Assembly (NCBI GenBank): GCA_025361145.1
Contig: JANYAV010000015.1
Span: 1-38,698 of the forward strand
Direction of reading: 5' to 3'
Length of the DNA stretch: 38,698 nt
Source of the DNA: Dehalococcoidia bacterium
GTDB taxonomy: Bacteria; Chloroflexota; Dehalococcoidia; Dehalococcoidales; UBA3254
Below the pieces are notes generated by a model that was not told where the DNA came from, did no database searches, and was given only the letters and a program-made list of their open reading frames with translations. Positions 14,259 through 24,698 of the stretch are shown here, in pieces; the first letter of the stretch is position 1; every line of letters begins with the position of its first letter. A program made the position numbers and the translations under genes.

Positions 14259-15512
14259 GTGTATCAGGCGCCACGCGGGACTTCGGATATTTTACCTGAA
14301 GAGCAAGCTTACCGGCTGTATATCGAACAAAAGGCCGCTGATATTGCTCGTCTATACGGATACAAGCGCATCGATACGCCAGTTTTTGAGGACACAGAGC
14401 TGTTCCTGAGAGGCGTGGGCGAAGCCACAGACATCGTCCAGAAAGAAGTGTATACCTTCGAGGACCGCGGCGGCAATAAACTGACGCTCAGACCAGAAGG
14501 GACAGCGCCAGTCTGCCGCGCTTATCTTGAACACGGGATGCAAAACCTGTCCCAGCCGGTCAAATTGTTCTATATCGAGGCCAACTACCGCTATGAACGT
14601 CCCCAGGCAGGCCGCTACCGCGAGTTTCGCCAGTTTGGATATGAAGCGATCGGGGACAGCGATCCGGCTCTGGACGCCGAAGTGATCGATATGGCCTGGC
14701 GGTTTTTTGTCTCAATGGGCATCAATAACCTCCATTTAATTATCAACAGCATCGGCTGCCCGAATTGCCGTCCGCAGTACCTGGAAAAACTGAAGGCTTA
14801 TTATACCCAAGGCAGCCAAACTTTATGCAACGACTGTAAAACCCGGCTGGAGAAAAATCCCCTCCGACTGCTGGACTGTAAAAACGAGACCTGCCGACTT
14901 TTAGCCTCTACCGCTCCCAGAAGTTATGAGCACCTTTGCCCGGAATGCGCCGAGCATTATGTTAATCTTAAAAAATTTCTGAGCGTGCTGGGACTTCCTT
15001 ATGAGGTAGACCACTGCCTAGTGCGCGGGCTGGACTATTATACCCGCACCGTCTTTGAGATCCAACCGGAGATTGAGGGAGCGCAAAGCACCATCGGCGG
15101 CGGCGGACGCTATGATGGTCTGATCGAGGAACTGGGTGGTAAACCGACCCCGGCCCTCGGCTTCGCTACCGGGATCGAACGCATCGCGGCGAATTTGAAA
15201 CGACAAAACCTGCCAGTCCCGGGACTCCCCGGAGCAGTAGTCCTGGTAGCCTACCTGGGGGAAGCCGCTAGAGAAGCCGCTGTCAAACTGTGCGGCGAGC
15301 TACGCAAATCAGGCTGTGCCGCTCTCCAGGCATCGGGGGGTAAGAGCCTGAAAGCCCAGTTGCGGCAGGCCAACAGCGCAGGTGTGCGCTACACTGTGAT
15401 CATAGGTGATGATGAAATCAAGGCTGGGACCGTACAGTTACGCGAAATGACCACTTCTGAGCAGAAGAACGTCACCCCGCAGGAACTGAAGGAAATATTG
15501 CTGGGCAAATAA
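14259..15512 (+). CDS. hisS: Histidyl-tRNA synthetase
   Basis: The roughly 418-residue class II synthetase shows QAPRGTSDILP at the N-terminus, motif 2 in NYRYERPQAGRYREFRQFG, the histidine-specific signatures GLDYYTRTVFE and GGGRYDGLIEELGG, motif 3 in ALGFATGIERI and a C-terminal anticodon-binding domain. A zinc-like cysteine cluster (GCPNCRP, CNDCKT, CRLL, CPEC) lies in the insertion at about residues 170-230. GTG 14259 is preferred over GTG 14253, because GAGGAG ends at 14251, leaving 7 nt. A TATAAT (14188-14193) upstream may be its -10 box. It charges tRNA-His in the cytoplasm. It is divergent from relA, a pairing I recall from Dehalococcoides. Confidence 0.96.
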   Translation: MYQAPRGTSDILPEEQAYRLYIEQKAADIARLYGYKRIDTPVFEDTELFLRGVGEATDIVQKEVYTFEDRGGNKLTLRPEGTAPVCRAYLEHGMQNLSQPVKLFYIEANYRYERPQAGRYREFRQFGYEAIGDSDPALDAEVIDMAWRFFVSMGINNLHLIINSIGCPNCRPQYLEKLKAYYTQGSQTLCNDCKTRLEKNPLRLLDCKNETCRLLASTAPRSYEHLCPECAEHYVNLKKFLSVLGLPYEVDHCLVRGLDYYTRTVFEIQPEIEGAQSTIGGGGRYDGLIEELGGKPTPALGFATGIERIAANLKRQNLPVPGLPGAVVLVAYLGEAAREAAVKLCGELRKSGCAALQASGGKSLKAQLRQANSAGVRYTVIIGDDEIKAGTVQLREMTTSEQKNVTPQELKEILLGK

Positions 15513-15566
15513 AAAACCACACTCAAATTAAGCGTAGTTAATCCGGCAGTTTTCAAGGAAAACTTA

Positions 15567-16268
15567 ATGGCAACAGAAGGTCCCCGAATAACCCCAGGCA
15601 AGTTGATCTCTACCGGGATTTATATCCTGATTTTCCCAGCTTTAATTCTTGTACTCTCCGGAAATTGGCTCTGGATTGAAGGTTGGGTTTTCAGCGGCTG
15701 GTTTATCGCTTTGTGCACAATCACCATTATCTATCTTTACCGACATGACCCCTCTTTACTGGCTGAACGGTTTAAAAAACCGGGAAGCGGTAATCAAAAA
15801 GGTTGGGACAGATTTATGGTATATGGAATAGTTTTAATCTTTATCCTCTGGATAGTTATCATACCGCTGGACGCGGAAAGGTATAAGTGGAGCCTAGTTT
15901 TTCCTGTATGGGTAAAAATAATCGGGATATTAGGTTTGCTGTTCTCTTCCTTTCTTTTTTACAGGTCTTATACCGATAACCCCTACCTTTCGGCTCTGGT
16001 CAGAATACAAACCGAGCGTAAGCACCAGGTAATATTTTCCGGAGTGTATAGATGGGTAAGACATCCCATGTATCTGGGTGGCATATTGCTTTTTATCTGC
16101 GCACCCTCGTTGCTTAATTCTCTATATGGCATCCTGATAGCGATCCTCTTTGCTTTTCTTCTGGTAGCCAGAATACTCGGGGAAGAGAAACTACTGACGA
16201 CAGAATTGGAAGGTTACGCCGAATATCGGAAAGGGGTAAAATACAGGATCATACCGTATATCTGGTAA
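15567..16268 (+). CDS. Isoprenylcysteine carboxyl methyltransferase (ICMT)-like membrane protein
   Basis: The 233-residue protein has about five hydrophobic segments and ends with the family's SAM-binding signature: GVYRWVRHPMYLGGILLF (about residues 155-172) and EEKLLTTELEGYAEYRKGVKYRIIP. These R-HP-Y and E..L...GY.EY motifs define the ICMT/phosphatidylethanolamine N-methyltransferase group. Bacteria do not prenylate CAAX proteins, so the methyl acceptor is unknown and may be a lipid or a small hydrophobic molecule. AAGGAAA precedes the ATG. It lies 54 bp after hisS and may be co-transcribed with it. Confidence 0.8.
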   Translation: MATEGPRITPGKLISTGIYILIFPALILVLSGNWLWIEGWVFSGWFIALCTITIIYLYRHDPSLLAERFKKPGSGNQKGWDRFMVYGIVLIFILWIVIIPLDAERYKWSLVFPVWVKIIGILGLLFSSFLFYRSYTDNPYLSALVRIQTERKHQVIFSGVYRWVRHPMYLGGILLFICAPSLLNSLYGILIAILFAFLLVARILGEEKLLTTELEGYAEYRKGVKYRIIPYIW

Positions 16269-16331
16269 AATATCTTAAAAGCATTACGATTTGTTGTTTT
16301 AATGTTACCGTTGATGGAGAGGGCCTTAACA

Positions 16332-17003
16332 ATGGAAGTCAAAGAAGCGATTTTAGCCCGTCATAGCGTCAGGGATTTTAAGTCCGATCCAATTCCCAAA
16401 GCTACAATCTTGAAAATTCTGGAGACGGCAGTACAGGCTCCTTCGACAATAAACAGCCAGCCGTGGAACATCTATGTGGCCAGCGGAGCGGCAATTAAAA
16501 GGATACGCAAAGCCTATGTCGAAAAATTCCTCAAAGGAATTAAACCCTGTTATGAAATTGCCATAAAACCGTTTAGCCAAATGCCGAAAGTAATGGTAGA
16601 CCGTATGACCGAGATGAGAAAAGAGCGTATGAATCTGATGGGCCTGGATCCCGAAAACCCGTCTTCCCAGATAACTGTTAACGCCAGCAACTCCCAGCTC
16701 TTCAACGCGCCAGTTATATTGGTTTTAACTATGGATAAGGTTTTAGATAAATGGTCAGTTTACGATATGGGACTGCTATCACAGAACATCATGCTGGTTG
16801 CTCAGGAATTCGGTTTAAGCACTTTGCCAGCTCTGAGTTTGGTAGGATACCCAGATATTCTGCACACTGAGCTGGATATCATAGACAGCCAAGCCATCGT
16901 TATGGGGATTGCAGTGGGCTATAACAATACCGCCAGCGACATTAATAAATATATCAGCTCCCGCCGCCCGCTCGCTGAAATCGTCAGTTTTAAAGATTCC
17001 TAA
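16332..17003 (+). CDS. Nitroreductase-family FMN oxidoreductase
   Basis: The 223-residue protein has the FMN-binding motifs of the nitroreductase fold: RHSVRDFKSDPIP at the N-terminus, QAPSTINSQPWNIYV near residue 40, and GLLSQNIMLVAQEFGLSTLP followed by GIAVGYNN in the C-terminal half. The family uses NAD(P)H and FMN to reduce nitro compounds, quinones or flavins, or acts in dehalogenation. The substrate here is not predictable. The open frame extends to 16302, but ATG 16332 has GAGAGGG 8 nt upstream and begins at the usual family position. It lies 63 bp after the ICMT-like gene. Confidence 0.87.
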   Translation: MEVKEAILARHSVRDFKSDPIPKATILKILETAVQAPSTINSQPWNIYVASGAAIKRIRKAYVEKFLKGIKPCYEIAIKPFSQMPKVMVDRMTEMRKERMNLMGLDPENPSSQITVNASNSQLFNAPVILVLTMDKVLDKWSVYDMGLLSQNIMLVAQEFGLSTLPALSLVGYPDILHTELDIIDSQAIVMGIAVGYNNTASDINKYISSRRPLAEIVSFKDS

Positions 17004-17073
17004 AACTTAACTTGAAAGCGAGTAGCAAACCGAACTCCTAATCTCAGACCAGATACATTTTATATCTAGTATA

Positions 17074-17082
17074 TGGTATAAT
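17074..17082 (+). promoter_or_regulatory. Extended -10 promoter of gyrB
   Basis: TGGTATAAT is a perfect extended -10 element (TGN-TATAAT). No good -35 box is seen 17 bp upstream (TACATT at 17054-17059). The transcript would begin near 17089 and carry a leader of about 140 nt before gyrB. Confidence 0.6.
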
Positions 17083-17125
17083 AGTTATGATGGTGTTAGA
17101 AGTATCCCACAGAGTAAAAAGTACA

Positions 17126-17157
17126 CCTCTAGGCCATTTTAGAGGCCTTAACGGCCT
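17126..17157 (+). other. Overlapping, mutually exclusive hairpins in the gyrB leader
   Basis: CCTCTA (17126-17131) can pair with TAGAGG (17140-17145), while AGGCC (17143-17147, or 17131-17135) can pair with GGCCT (17153-17157). The stems share bases, so only one can form at a time. This resembles a leader switch, but the stems are short and no T run follows. Confidence 0.3.
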
Positions 17158-17216
17158 ATCTCCTTTGGTATTTCACAAAATCCTCACCAATCCTGGTAAT
17201 CCGCATCAAAAATTAG

Positions 17217-19199
<1,983 letters not shown>

Positions 19200-19256
19200 C
19201 ATAAAAGGCAAAGGTTAAAAGGCAAAAGTATAAAGTATAATTTATAGGTTAAAATC

Positions 19257-19285
19257 AAAACCCCCCTCGTATTGCGGGGGGTTTT
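19257..19285. terminator. Terminator after gyrB (works in both directions)
   Basis: AAAACCCCCC (19257-19266) and GGGGGGTTTT (19276-19285) form a perfect 10-bp stem with a 9-nt loop; T runs occur on both strands. It separates gyrB from the converging small gene. Confidence 0.93.
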
Positions 19286-19305
19286 GTATTACGGTGAATA
19301 GGTGA

Positions 19306-19599
19306 TCAGGTTTTCAGTTTGTATTCTTGGGTTAAGAATGCGATTTCAGCATTGAGGGACTGCGAAGCAGCGTCTTTGGCAAGTAGATTGTGATCTTTTC
19401 TTTTGTCTTGATACCCATCCCAAAGACGATCGGCTGAAGCTTTTAAGAGCTCCTGTAATTTTGTTTTTGATAATTTATCGCATTTTTCTTTTAGCAGATA
19501 CACTATCAGATACCCTGCCACCTCATTAACGCGGTGCCTTTTGCGGTCATTGGTATGCACAGCAGATAAAGCAACTACCAGATCTTCATAACTTGCCAT
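19306..19599 (-). CDS. Small helical protein of unknown function
   Basis: The 97-residue protein is not recognised. It is rich in charged residues (several Lys-rich stretches such as KEKCDKLSKTKLQELLK), has no membrane segment, no signal peptide and a single Cys, and looks mainly helical. A perfect AAGGAGG ribosome site lies upstream of the ATG, and a terminator follows, so it is very likely expressed. It sits between gyrB (converging) and nadD-obgE (same strand, 92 bp upstream). It may be a lineage-specific protein; no function is suggested. Confidence 0.75.
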   Translation of the reverse strand: MASYEDLVVALSAVHTNDRKRHRVNEVAGYLIVYLLKEKCDKLSKTKLQELLKASADRLWDGYQDKRKDHNLLAKDAASQSLNAEIAFLTQEYKLKT

Positions 19600-19691
19600 A
19601 GGCTTTAAGCCTCCTTTTTAATATTGCCAATAATTCAAAACTTAAAGTTAAACGTTTAAAATAAAAATTAATTTAGTTTAGCGATCAGGAT

Positions 19692-20306
19692 TTAGTGCTG
19701 GATACTAGGCTTATACAGACCCTTTTGCTGTATATACTTTGCAACGGCCGGAGGCACCAGTGCATCTATAGTTAAACCATTGGCTACCTTTTCCCGAATA
19801 AGGGTGGCGCTGATGTCAATTAGAGGCCTTTCCATGATGATAGCGCGCTCACTGATACCGGGCAATTCATGCTCTAAAGACTGGATACTGGGTTGAGGGA
19901 AACCTGGGCGGGGTGCTGCCACCACCCGGCAGAGTTTGATCAGTCGGTCCGCTTCATACCAGAGATGGAGATTCATCAGGTTGTCCCAACCCATGATGAA
20001 GAAAAGATCATCCGCCGGATTCAATTGCTTTTTGATTTGCGCCATGGAATCTACAGCGTAGGAAGGACCGGGACGCTCGACTTCCAATCGCGATATTAGA
20101 TAAATGGGCTGACCCGCAATGGCCAGTCCAAGCATTTTGATCCGGTCTTCAGCCGGGGAAATAGCCGCTCTGTCTTTGAAATAAGGCCGACCAGCTGGCA
20201 TGAAAATGACCTTACTCAGAGCCAATAACCTGCGGGCTTCTTCCGCTACGGCCAGATGTCCCAAGTGAATGGGGTCAAATGTGCCCCCGAGAACTGCGAT
20301 CTTCAT
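19692..20306 (-). CDS. nadD: Nicotinate-mononucleotide adenylyltransferase
   Basis: The 204-residue protein has the nucleotidyltransferase signature GGTFDPIHLGHLAVAEEA, the KVIFMPAGRPYFKD strand, FIMGWDNLMNLHLW and the C-terminal ISATLIREK motif (ISSTxIR in the family). It makes deamido-NAD from NaMN and ATP in NAD synthesis. Its start codon lies inside the obgE coding region (32-bp overlap), so translation is probably coupled to obgE. No clear Shine-Dalgarno sequence is seen, which fits coupling. The obg-nadD pairing is common in bacteria. Confidence 0.94.
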   Translation of the reverse strand: MKIAVLGGTFDPIHLGHLAVAEEARRLLALSKVIFMPAGRPYFKDRAAISPAEDRIKMLGLAIAGQPIYLISRLEVERPGPSYAVDSMAQIKKQLNPADDLFFIMGWDNLMNLHLWYEADRLIKLCRVVAAPRPGFPQPSIQSLEHELPGISERAIIMERPLIDISATLIREKVANGLTIDALVPPAVAKYIQQKGLYKPSIQH

Positions 20307-21582
20307 CGTTGGTCCAGGTCCACTCCATTTTTCCGGTTATGACCGTATCTCCCGACTTGACGCCGGCGGCTTTCAATGACTTATTAACACCCTTGCTTTC
20401 AAGGGCAGCATTAAACTCTTGCAGGTCCGCTGGATCACTCAGGTCTAACTTATCAAGCAATGTCTCCAGCTCTGGTTCGGCTAGAATAAAACGGTTACCC
20501 TCGCGATGAACTCTTTTATCCAGGTCAACCGCCTGTGGATGGAACACTTTGGCCGGTTCCAGGGCCGACTGGGTCAATTTGGCTTTCAGCCGCGCCGGCT
20601 GAAGTATCTTCCAAGTCTCCGCTACCAGTTCATCCAATCCCAGAGAACCTGCCGCAGAAATAAAGAGGGGTATCAGCCCAGCCTCAGAGAAACTGGTTTT
20701 CAATTCCTTCATCCTCGCCTGTACTTCGGGTAAATCCACCTTATTGATGACAACCACCTGCGGTCTTTTGGCCAGACTGGCGTCAAAAAGGGCCAGTTCG
20801 TTATTGACCTGGATCATATCTTCCAGTGGGTTCGGCGACGCCCCATTCAGCAAATGTATCATAACCAGAGTACGCATGGCATGCCTCAAAAAGTGATGGC
20901 CCAACCCTTTACCACTGTGAGCACCTTCGATCAGGCCAGGAATTTCTGCCAATACAAAACTTTTTCCTTCAACATTGACGACACCAAGAACGGGTTCCAA
21001 AGTGGTGAAAGGATAATCAGCGATTTCCGGTTTGGCTCGTGAGACAGCGGCCAACAAAGAAGACTTGCCTACATTGGGATAACCAATGATGCCCACCTCA
21101 GCGATTAAACGTAGCTCCAGGACAACGCTTCTTTTCTGTCCGGCGATGCCGGGCTGAGCGATGCGCGGAGCCTGATTGGTAGCTGTGACATAATGCAGAT
21201 TACCATACCCGCCGTTGCCGCCGTGAGCTACTATCACCTCTTGTCCGGCAGTTTCCAGATCAGCCATCAGTTCAAGTGACCCCGTATTGCTTTTAAGGTA
21301 GACCAGCGTCCCCAAAGGAACACTTAGAGTGAGGCTCTCACCATTTTTACCATGCTTATTCTTGGTCATCCCACCCCCACCATTTTCAGCCTTAAAAGAC
21401 CTTTTGTACTTATAAGCCCGGAGCGTATCCAGACTCTCATCCGCCTTGATAATTATATGACCGCCCTTGCCACCATCTCCCCCAAATGGACCCCCGTAAG
21501 GGATAAATTTTTCACGACGGAAAGTGATGGCTCCTCTACCTCCGTCTCCGGCTTTAAGTTGCAATTCTACTCGATCAAGCAT
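20275..21582 (-). CDS. obgE: Obg-family ribosome-assembly GTPase
   Basis: The 435-residue protein has the glycine-rich Obg fold (AGDGGRGAITFRREKFIPYG, GGDGGKGG, GGNGGYGN), a GTPase domain and a C-terminal OCT domain (about residues 345-425). G1 is GYPNVGKSS (168-176), G2 is DYPFTTLEP, G4 is NKVD and G5 is SAAG. G3 reads AEIPGLIEGAH: the usual Asp is Glu (E213). Obg acts in 50S assembly and stress control. A minus-strand TATAAT is seen at 21628-21633 and another at 21599-21604, close to the start. It is upstream of and overlaps nadD. Confidence 0.96.
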   Translation of the reverse strand: MLDRVELQLKAGDGGRGAITFRREKFIPYGGPFGGDGGKGGHIIIKADESLDTLRAYKYKRSFKAENGGGGMTKNKHGKNGESLTLSVPLGTLVYLKSNTGSLELMADLETAGQEVIVAHGGNGGYGNLHYVTATNQAPRIAQPGIAGQKRSVVLELRLIAEVGIIGYPNVGKSSLLAAVSRAKPEIADYPFTTLEPVLGVVNVEGKSFVLAEIPGLIEGAHSGKGLGHHFLRHAMRTLVMIHLLNGASPNPLEDMIQVNNELALFDASLAKRPQVVVINKVDLPEVQARMKELKTSFSEAGLIPLFISAAGSLGLDELVAETWKILQPARLKAKLTQSALEPAKVFHPQAVDLDKRVHREGNRFILAEPELETLLDKLDLSDPADLQEFNAALESKGVNKSLKAAGVKSGDTVITGKMEWTWTNDEDRSSRGHI

Positions 21583-22027
21583 TTAATTTTTATCCTATAT
21601 TATAAGGTTATATTTAGTATCTTCTTAATTATAGCTTATATTAGTTAGAGTTAATAACAGTAGTAATAATAGGCAACCTCAGGGATGTCTGCAATAAGCA
21701 TAAAAAGTTATTGACATTGCACTAAGCACTTTTGCGATATGGGTTTTAACACCCACAATGTAATAATTAACAAAACCCAACATGCCGTAGGTTATAGTTT
21801 CTATATAAATATACTATGGCAAGTGTTCATCTCTTTTATCGTTTTTAGTCTAGTCAGACAGTCAATTACGATAGGTGTATTTCAATAAGTATAATGTTAA
21901 AAGAGCGCGATATATGCAACAGCTTTAAAAGAATACCTCAGACAGAGGATTAAGGGGCTATTAGAGGGGGAATATATACAGTAGTTATAAGGTATTAGAG
22001 GGGAGAAAGAGATCTGTAGGACTATTC
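21583..22027. other. 445-bp gene-free AT-rich stretch between obgE and dnaA: candidate origin region
   Basis: No gene, tRNA or recognisable small RNA is seen. The stretch holds several repeats: ACAGTAGTWATAA (21657-21669 and 21978-21990), TATTAGAGGGG (21959-21969 and 21993-22003), TTATAAGG (21600-21607 and 21985-21992), CAATAAGYATAA (21692 and 21883), CAATAA/TTATTG arms (21692-21697, 21708-21713), and GGGTTTT/AAAACCC arms (21741-21747, 21772-21778). No TTATCCACA box is present; the closest is TTATTGACA (21708-21716), with two mismatches. Its position beside dnaA, length and AT-richness fit oriC. The obgE promoter is probably in its left part. Confidence 0.4.
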
Positions 22028-23404
22028 TTAGGCATGCGACGCAGACTTATTGGCGGCCATTTTCTGCTGGATTTCGTTTATTGTCTGTTTAACGGCGGGA
22101 TCAGAGATCATGTCCAAACTAATCTTTTTATGAGACTGGCTGACGCTAATGGGCTGCCGCCCCCCCAATTCACGTCCGATGTGGGAGAGGGAGAAGTCCG
22201 TCTGTTCCCGCATCAGGTACATAGCTATATGGCGGGCATAGCTGGTCTGCTTGTCCCTTTTGGGACTCTTGAGGTCCTGCATATCCATGTTGAAATAATC
22301 GGCCACGGTGTCTAAAAGTAAAGTTGGAGACGGCAGTGCCTTAGGCTGTCGGGAGGAGATATCCTGGAGGGCCTCTCCAGCCAGTTCAGGCGTAACCACG
22401 GTACGCAGAAGTTTAGCATAGGCCACCACGCGATTCAAAGAACCTTCCAGCTCCCGGATATTCTGTTTGATATGTTCTGCGATAAACTCAAGTACATCCG
22501 GCGCCAGCTTGACGCCTTCTTTACCCGCCTTATCGGCTAGAATTGCCAGGCGGGTCTCAAAATCTGGAGCCTGAATTCCAGCTGAAAGTCCCCATTCCAG
22601 ACGAGAACGCAACCGATCCTCGATCATAGGAATGGAATGCGGCGGACAGTTGCTGGTTAGGGCGATCTGACGGTCAGCATCTCTTAACTCGTTAAAGATA
22701 TGGAAGAAGCTCTCCTCAGTCTGCTCTTTGCCGCTAATAAACTGGATGTCGTCAATAAGCAGCATATCGGTATTGCGGTATTTACTGCGGAAGTCTTCAG
22801 TACGGCGCTCGCGGATGGAGTTGACGAACTCGTTGGTAAACTGCTCGGCGCTGACTAAAATGACCCGCATCCCCTGCTGACAAGCGGAATTACCCAGGGC
22901 ATTCAACAGATGGGTTTTACCCAGACCAACCCCACCGTAGATATAGAGCGGGTTATAACTGCTAAGGCCCGGTTTATCGGCGGCGCCCATAGCAGCAGCA
23001 TAGGCCAGACGGTTACAACTGCTGACGACAAAGCTATCGAATGTATATTTAGGATTAAGCCTGGTTAGTGGAGCCGAAGCCGCCACGACGGTGGGCAAGA
23101 TCGGCATATTACTAACCTGTGCGGCGGGTTGAGCTTCAAAATTGCGGCCGGGGTTATCAACCGTAAACCTGACCTGCACATCTCTTTGAAGAATGCCTAT
23201 TAGTGTTTTTTCAACCAGAGAACGCAGATTCTTATTCAAATACTCAGCTATAAACGTGTTAGGGACACCGAGTATCAACAGGTTATCCTGATAACTTAAA
23301 CCCCTGGTCTTTTCCAGCCAGGTCCGATAATTAGCCTTGCTGACTTGAAGCTGTAACTCGCCCAGGGCTGTCTCCCAGATCTCTTGTGCTGTTCGGGTTT
23401 TCAC
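22028..23404 (-). CDS. dnaA: Chromosomal replication initiator DnaA, with atypical DNA-recognition motif
   Basis: The 458-residue protein has domain I (IWETALGELQLQVSKANYRTWL), a short linker, an AAA+ domain with Walker A GGVGLGKTHL and Walker B MLLIDDIQF, the RLRSRLEWGL sensor/arginine-finger region, and helical domain IV. The ATPase is quite ordinary. In domain IV, YARHIAMYLMREQTDFSLSHIGRELGGR matches the family, but the box-reading loop that is normally DHTTVLHA reads QPISVSQS (residues 417-424). The reading frame is intact on both sides. Thus it likely binds an altered sequence. GTG 23402-23404 is the start with GGAG upstream. No dnaN or recF follows. Confidence 0.95.
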   Translation of the reverse strand: MKTRTAQEIWETALGELQLQVSKANYRTWLEKTRGLSYQDNLLILGVPNTFIAEYLNKNLRSLVEKTLIGILQRDVQVRFTVDNPGRNFEAQPAAQVSNMPILPTVVAASAPLTRLNPKYTFDSFVVSSCNRLAYAAAMGAADKPGLSSYNPLYIYGGVGLGKTHLLNALGNSACQQGMRVILVSAEQFTNEFVNSIRERRTEDFRSKYRNTDMLLIDDIQFISGKEQTEESFFHIFNELRDADRQIALTSNCPPHSIPMIEDRLRSRLEWGLSAGIQAPDFETRLAILADKAGKEGVKLAPDVLEFIAEHIKQNIRELEGSLNRVVAYAKLLRTVVTPELAGEALQDISSRQPKALPSPTLLLDTVADYFNMDMQDLKSPKRDKQTSYARHIAMYLMREQTDFSLSHIGRELGGRQPISVSQSHKKISLDMISDPAVKQTINEIQQKMAANKSASHA

Positions 23405-23689
23405 TGGTTGATTTTACTCCATTTCGAACAACAACTTTCCCTTAATTACATAATTAATTCAGGTAGAATGTTCGAAAGGTGACTTTCCACTGGGTAGCGT
23501 TGATAGAATACCTCTCTAACCGTTGTGCTGGCAAGGTTTATAGAGTTGATTGCGGGTTAGATTTAACCCTCATTTTCTCATCAAAAGACCACAAAATGCC
23601 CCAGTTTGACCAATATTCAGAGCTCTAAGCTCAATTTTATTGTTGTGAAAAAGTGTAAGTGCTAGAATTTGGTAACAGGAGGTGCGGCG
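23405..23689. other. 285-bp gap between divergent dnaA and fmt with inverted repeats
   Basis: No gene is seen. TTTCGAACA (23422-23430) and TGTTCGAAA (23469-23477) are perfect 9-bp inverted arms about 40 bp apart, beginning 18 bp upstream of the dnaA start and flanking the AT-rich TTAATTACATAATTAATT. GGGTTA-GATT-TAACCC (23554-23569) is a perfect 6-bp hairpin. No consensus DnaA box is present. These dyads are candidate control sites for dnaA; no convincing promoter pair could be chosen for either gene. Confidence 0.4.
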
Positions 23690-24631
23690 GTGCGCATAGT
23701 CTTTATGGGTTCTCCGGAGATGGCGGTTTTTCCGCTGGAGCAATTACTCCTCAATGGTCATCAAATAGCGGCGGTGTATACCCGGCCGGACAAACCGGCG
23801 GGAAGAGGCAGGGAAATTCTGGCTACCCCGGTTAAGAAAGCTGCTCTGGAGTGGAATCTGCCGGTAGTACAGGACGGCTCTTTAAAAAAGCCTGAGGCAG
23901 CAGCACAATTAGCGGCGTTCCAGCCTGAAGCAGTGGTGGTAGCCGCTTTCGGACAAATTTTACCGCCAGCCATACTAGAGATACCCCACTATGGCTGTTT
24001 GAATATCCACCCTTCGTTATTACCAAAATATCGTGGGGCCTCTCCCGTTATATCAACCATTCTGGCTGGTGATGACTTTGCCGGTGTCAGCGTAATGAGT
24101 TTGAATGCCGGGACAGATACCGGTCCAATTTTCGCGCAGGCGCAAGTGCCAGTGCTCTTCAATGACACTGCTGAGTCTCTGACCCCCCGCTTATTCCGTG
24201 TGGGCACGCAGATGCTGTTGGAATTGCTGACAGAGCTGCCCTCGGGGAAAAGAGTGCCAATGCCACAGAGCGATGGGCAGGCTTCTTACTCTGCTGAAAT
24301 CGCTCGCGAAGCTGGAAAAATCGACTGGCAGCGAACGGCAACAGAAATCTGGAGGATGGTACGGGCTTACCAGCCTTGGCCGGAAGCCTATACATTCTGG
24401 CAAGGCCAGCAGTTGACCATCAAAGAGGCTATGCCTCTCGCTGCAGATCAAGGCCTCGCTCCGGGTAAAGTTATCGCCCTATCCCAGAATACGGCGGGGG
24501 TCGCTTTCGGGGTAGGCACAGGGAATGGCCTGCTTGGGGTGATTAAGCTGCAAACCGCGGGTAAAAAAGCCATGTCTGCCGCCGATTTTTTACGCGGGCA
24601 GAGGGACTTCATAGGATCGGTGCTGGGTTAG
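23690..24631 (+). CDS. fmt: Methionyl-tRNA formyltransferase
   Basis: The 313-residue protein has the formyltransferase core: VFMGSPEMAVFPLEQLL, TRPDKPAGRGR, the substrate loop and catalytic motif in LNIHPSLLPKYRGASPV, and NAGTDTGPIF with the catalytic Asp. The C-terminal OB-like domain (about residues 205-313) binds tRNA. It formylates Met-tRNA with 10-formyl-THF for initiation. The start is GTG 23690-23692, with a perfect AGGAGG 7 nt upstream; upstream in-frame codons add residues unlike the family. It is followed by cdsA 67 bp later, likely in one operon. def is not in the window. Confidence 0.96.
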   Translation: MRIVFMGSPEMAVFPLEQLLLNGHQIAAVYTRPDKPAGRGREILATPVKKAALEWNLPVVQDGSLKKPEAAAQLAAFQPEAVVVAAFGQILPPAILEIPHYGCLNIHPSLLPKYRGASPVISTILAGDDFAGVSVMSLNAGTDTGPIFAQAQVPVLFNDTAESLTPRLFRVGTQMLLELLTELPSGKRVPMPQSDGQASYSAEIAREAGKIDWQRTATEIWRMVRAYQPWPEAYTFWQGQQLTIKEAMPLAADQGLAPGKVIALSQNTAGVAFGVGTGNGLLGVIKLQTAGKKAMSAADFLRGQRDFIGSVLG

Positions 24632-24698
24632 CCGCAGAGTTGCAGTTAACAACAAATCTGTTAAAATAAGTAAAACTCGACAGCTTTAAGGGAGCTTG

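Noticed and set aside
21711-21740. TTGACA followed by GCGATAT as a promoter
   Set aside because: The -10 match is poor, and no plus-strand gene follows in the region.
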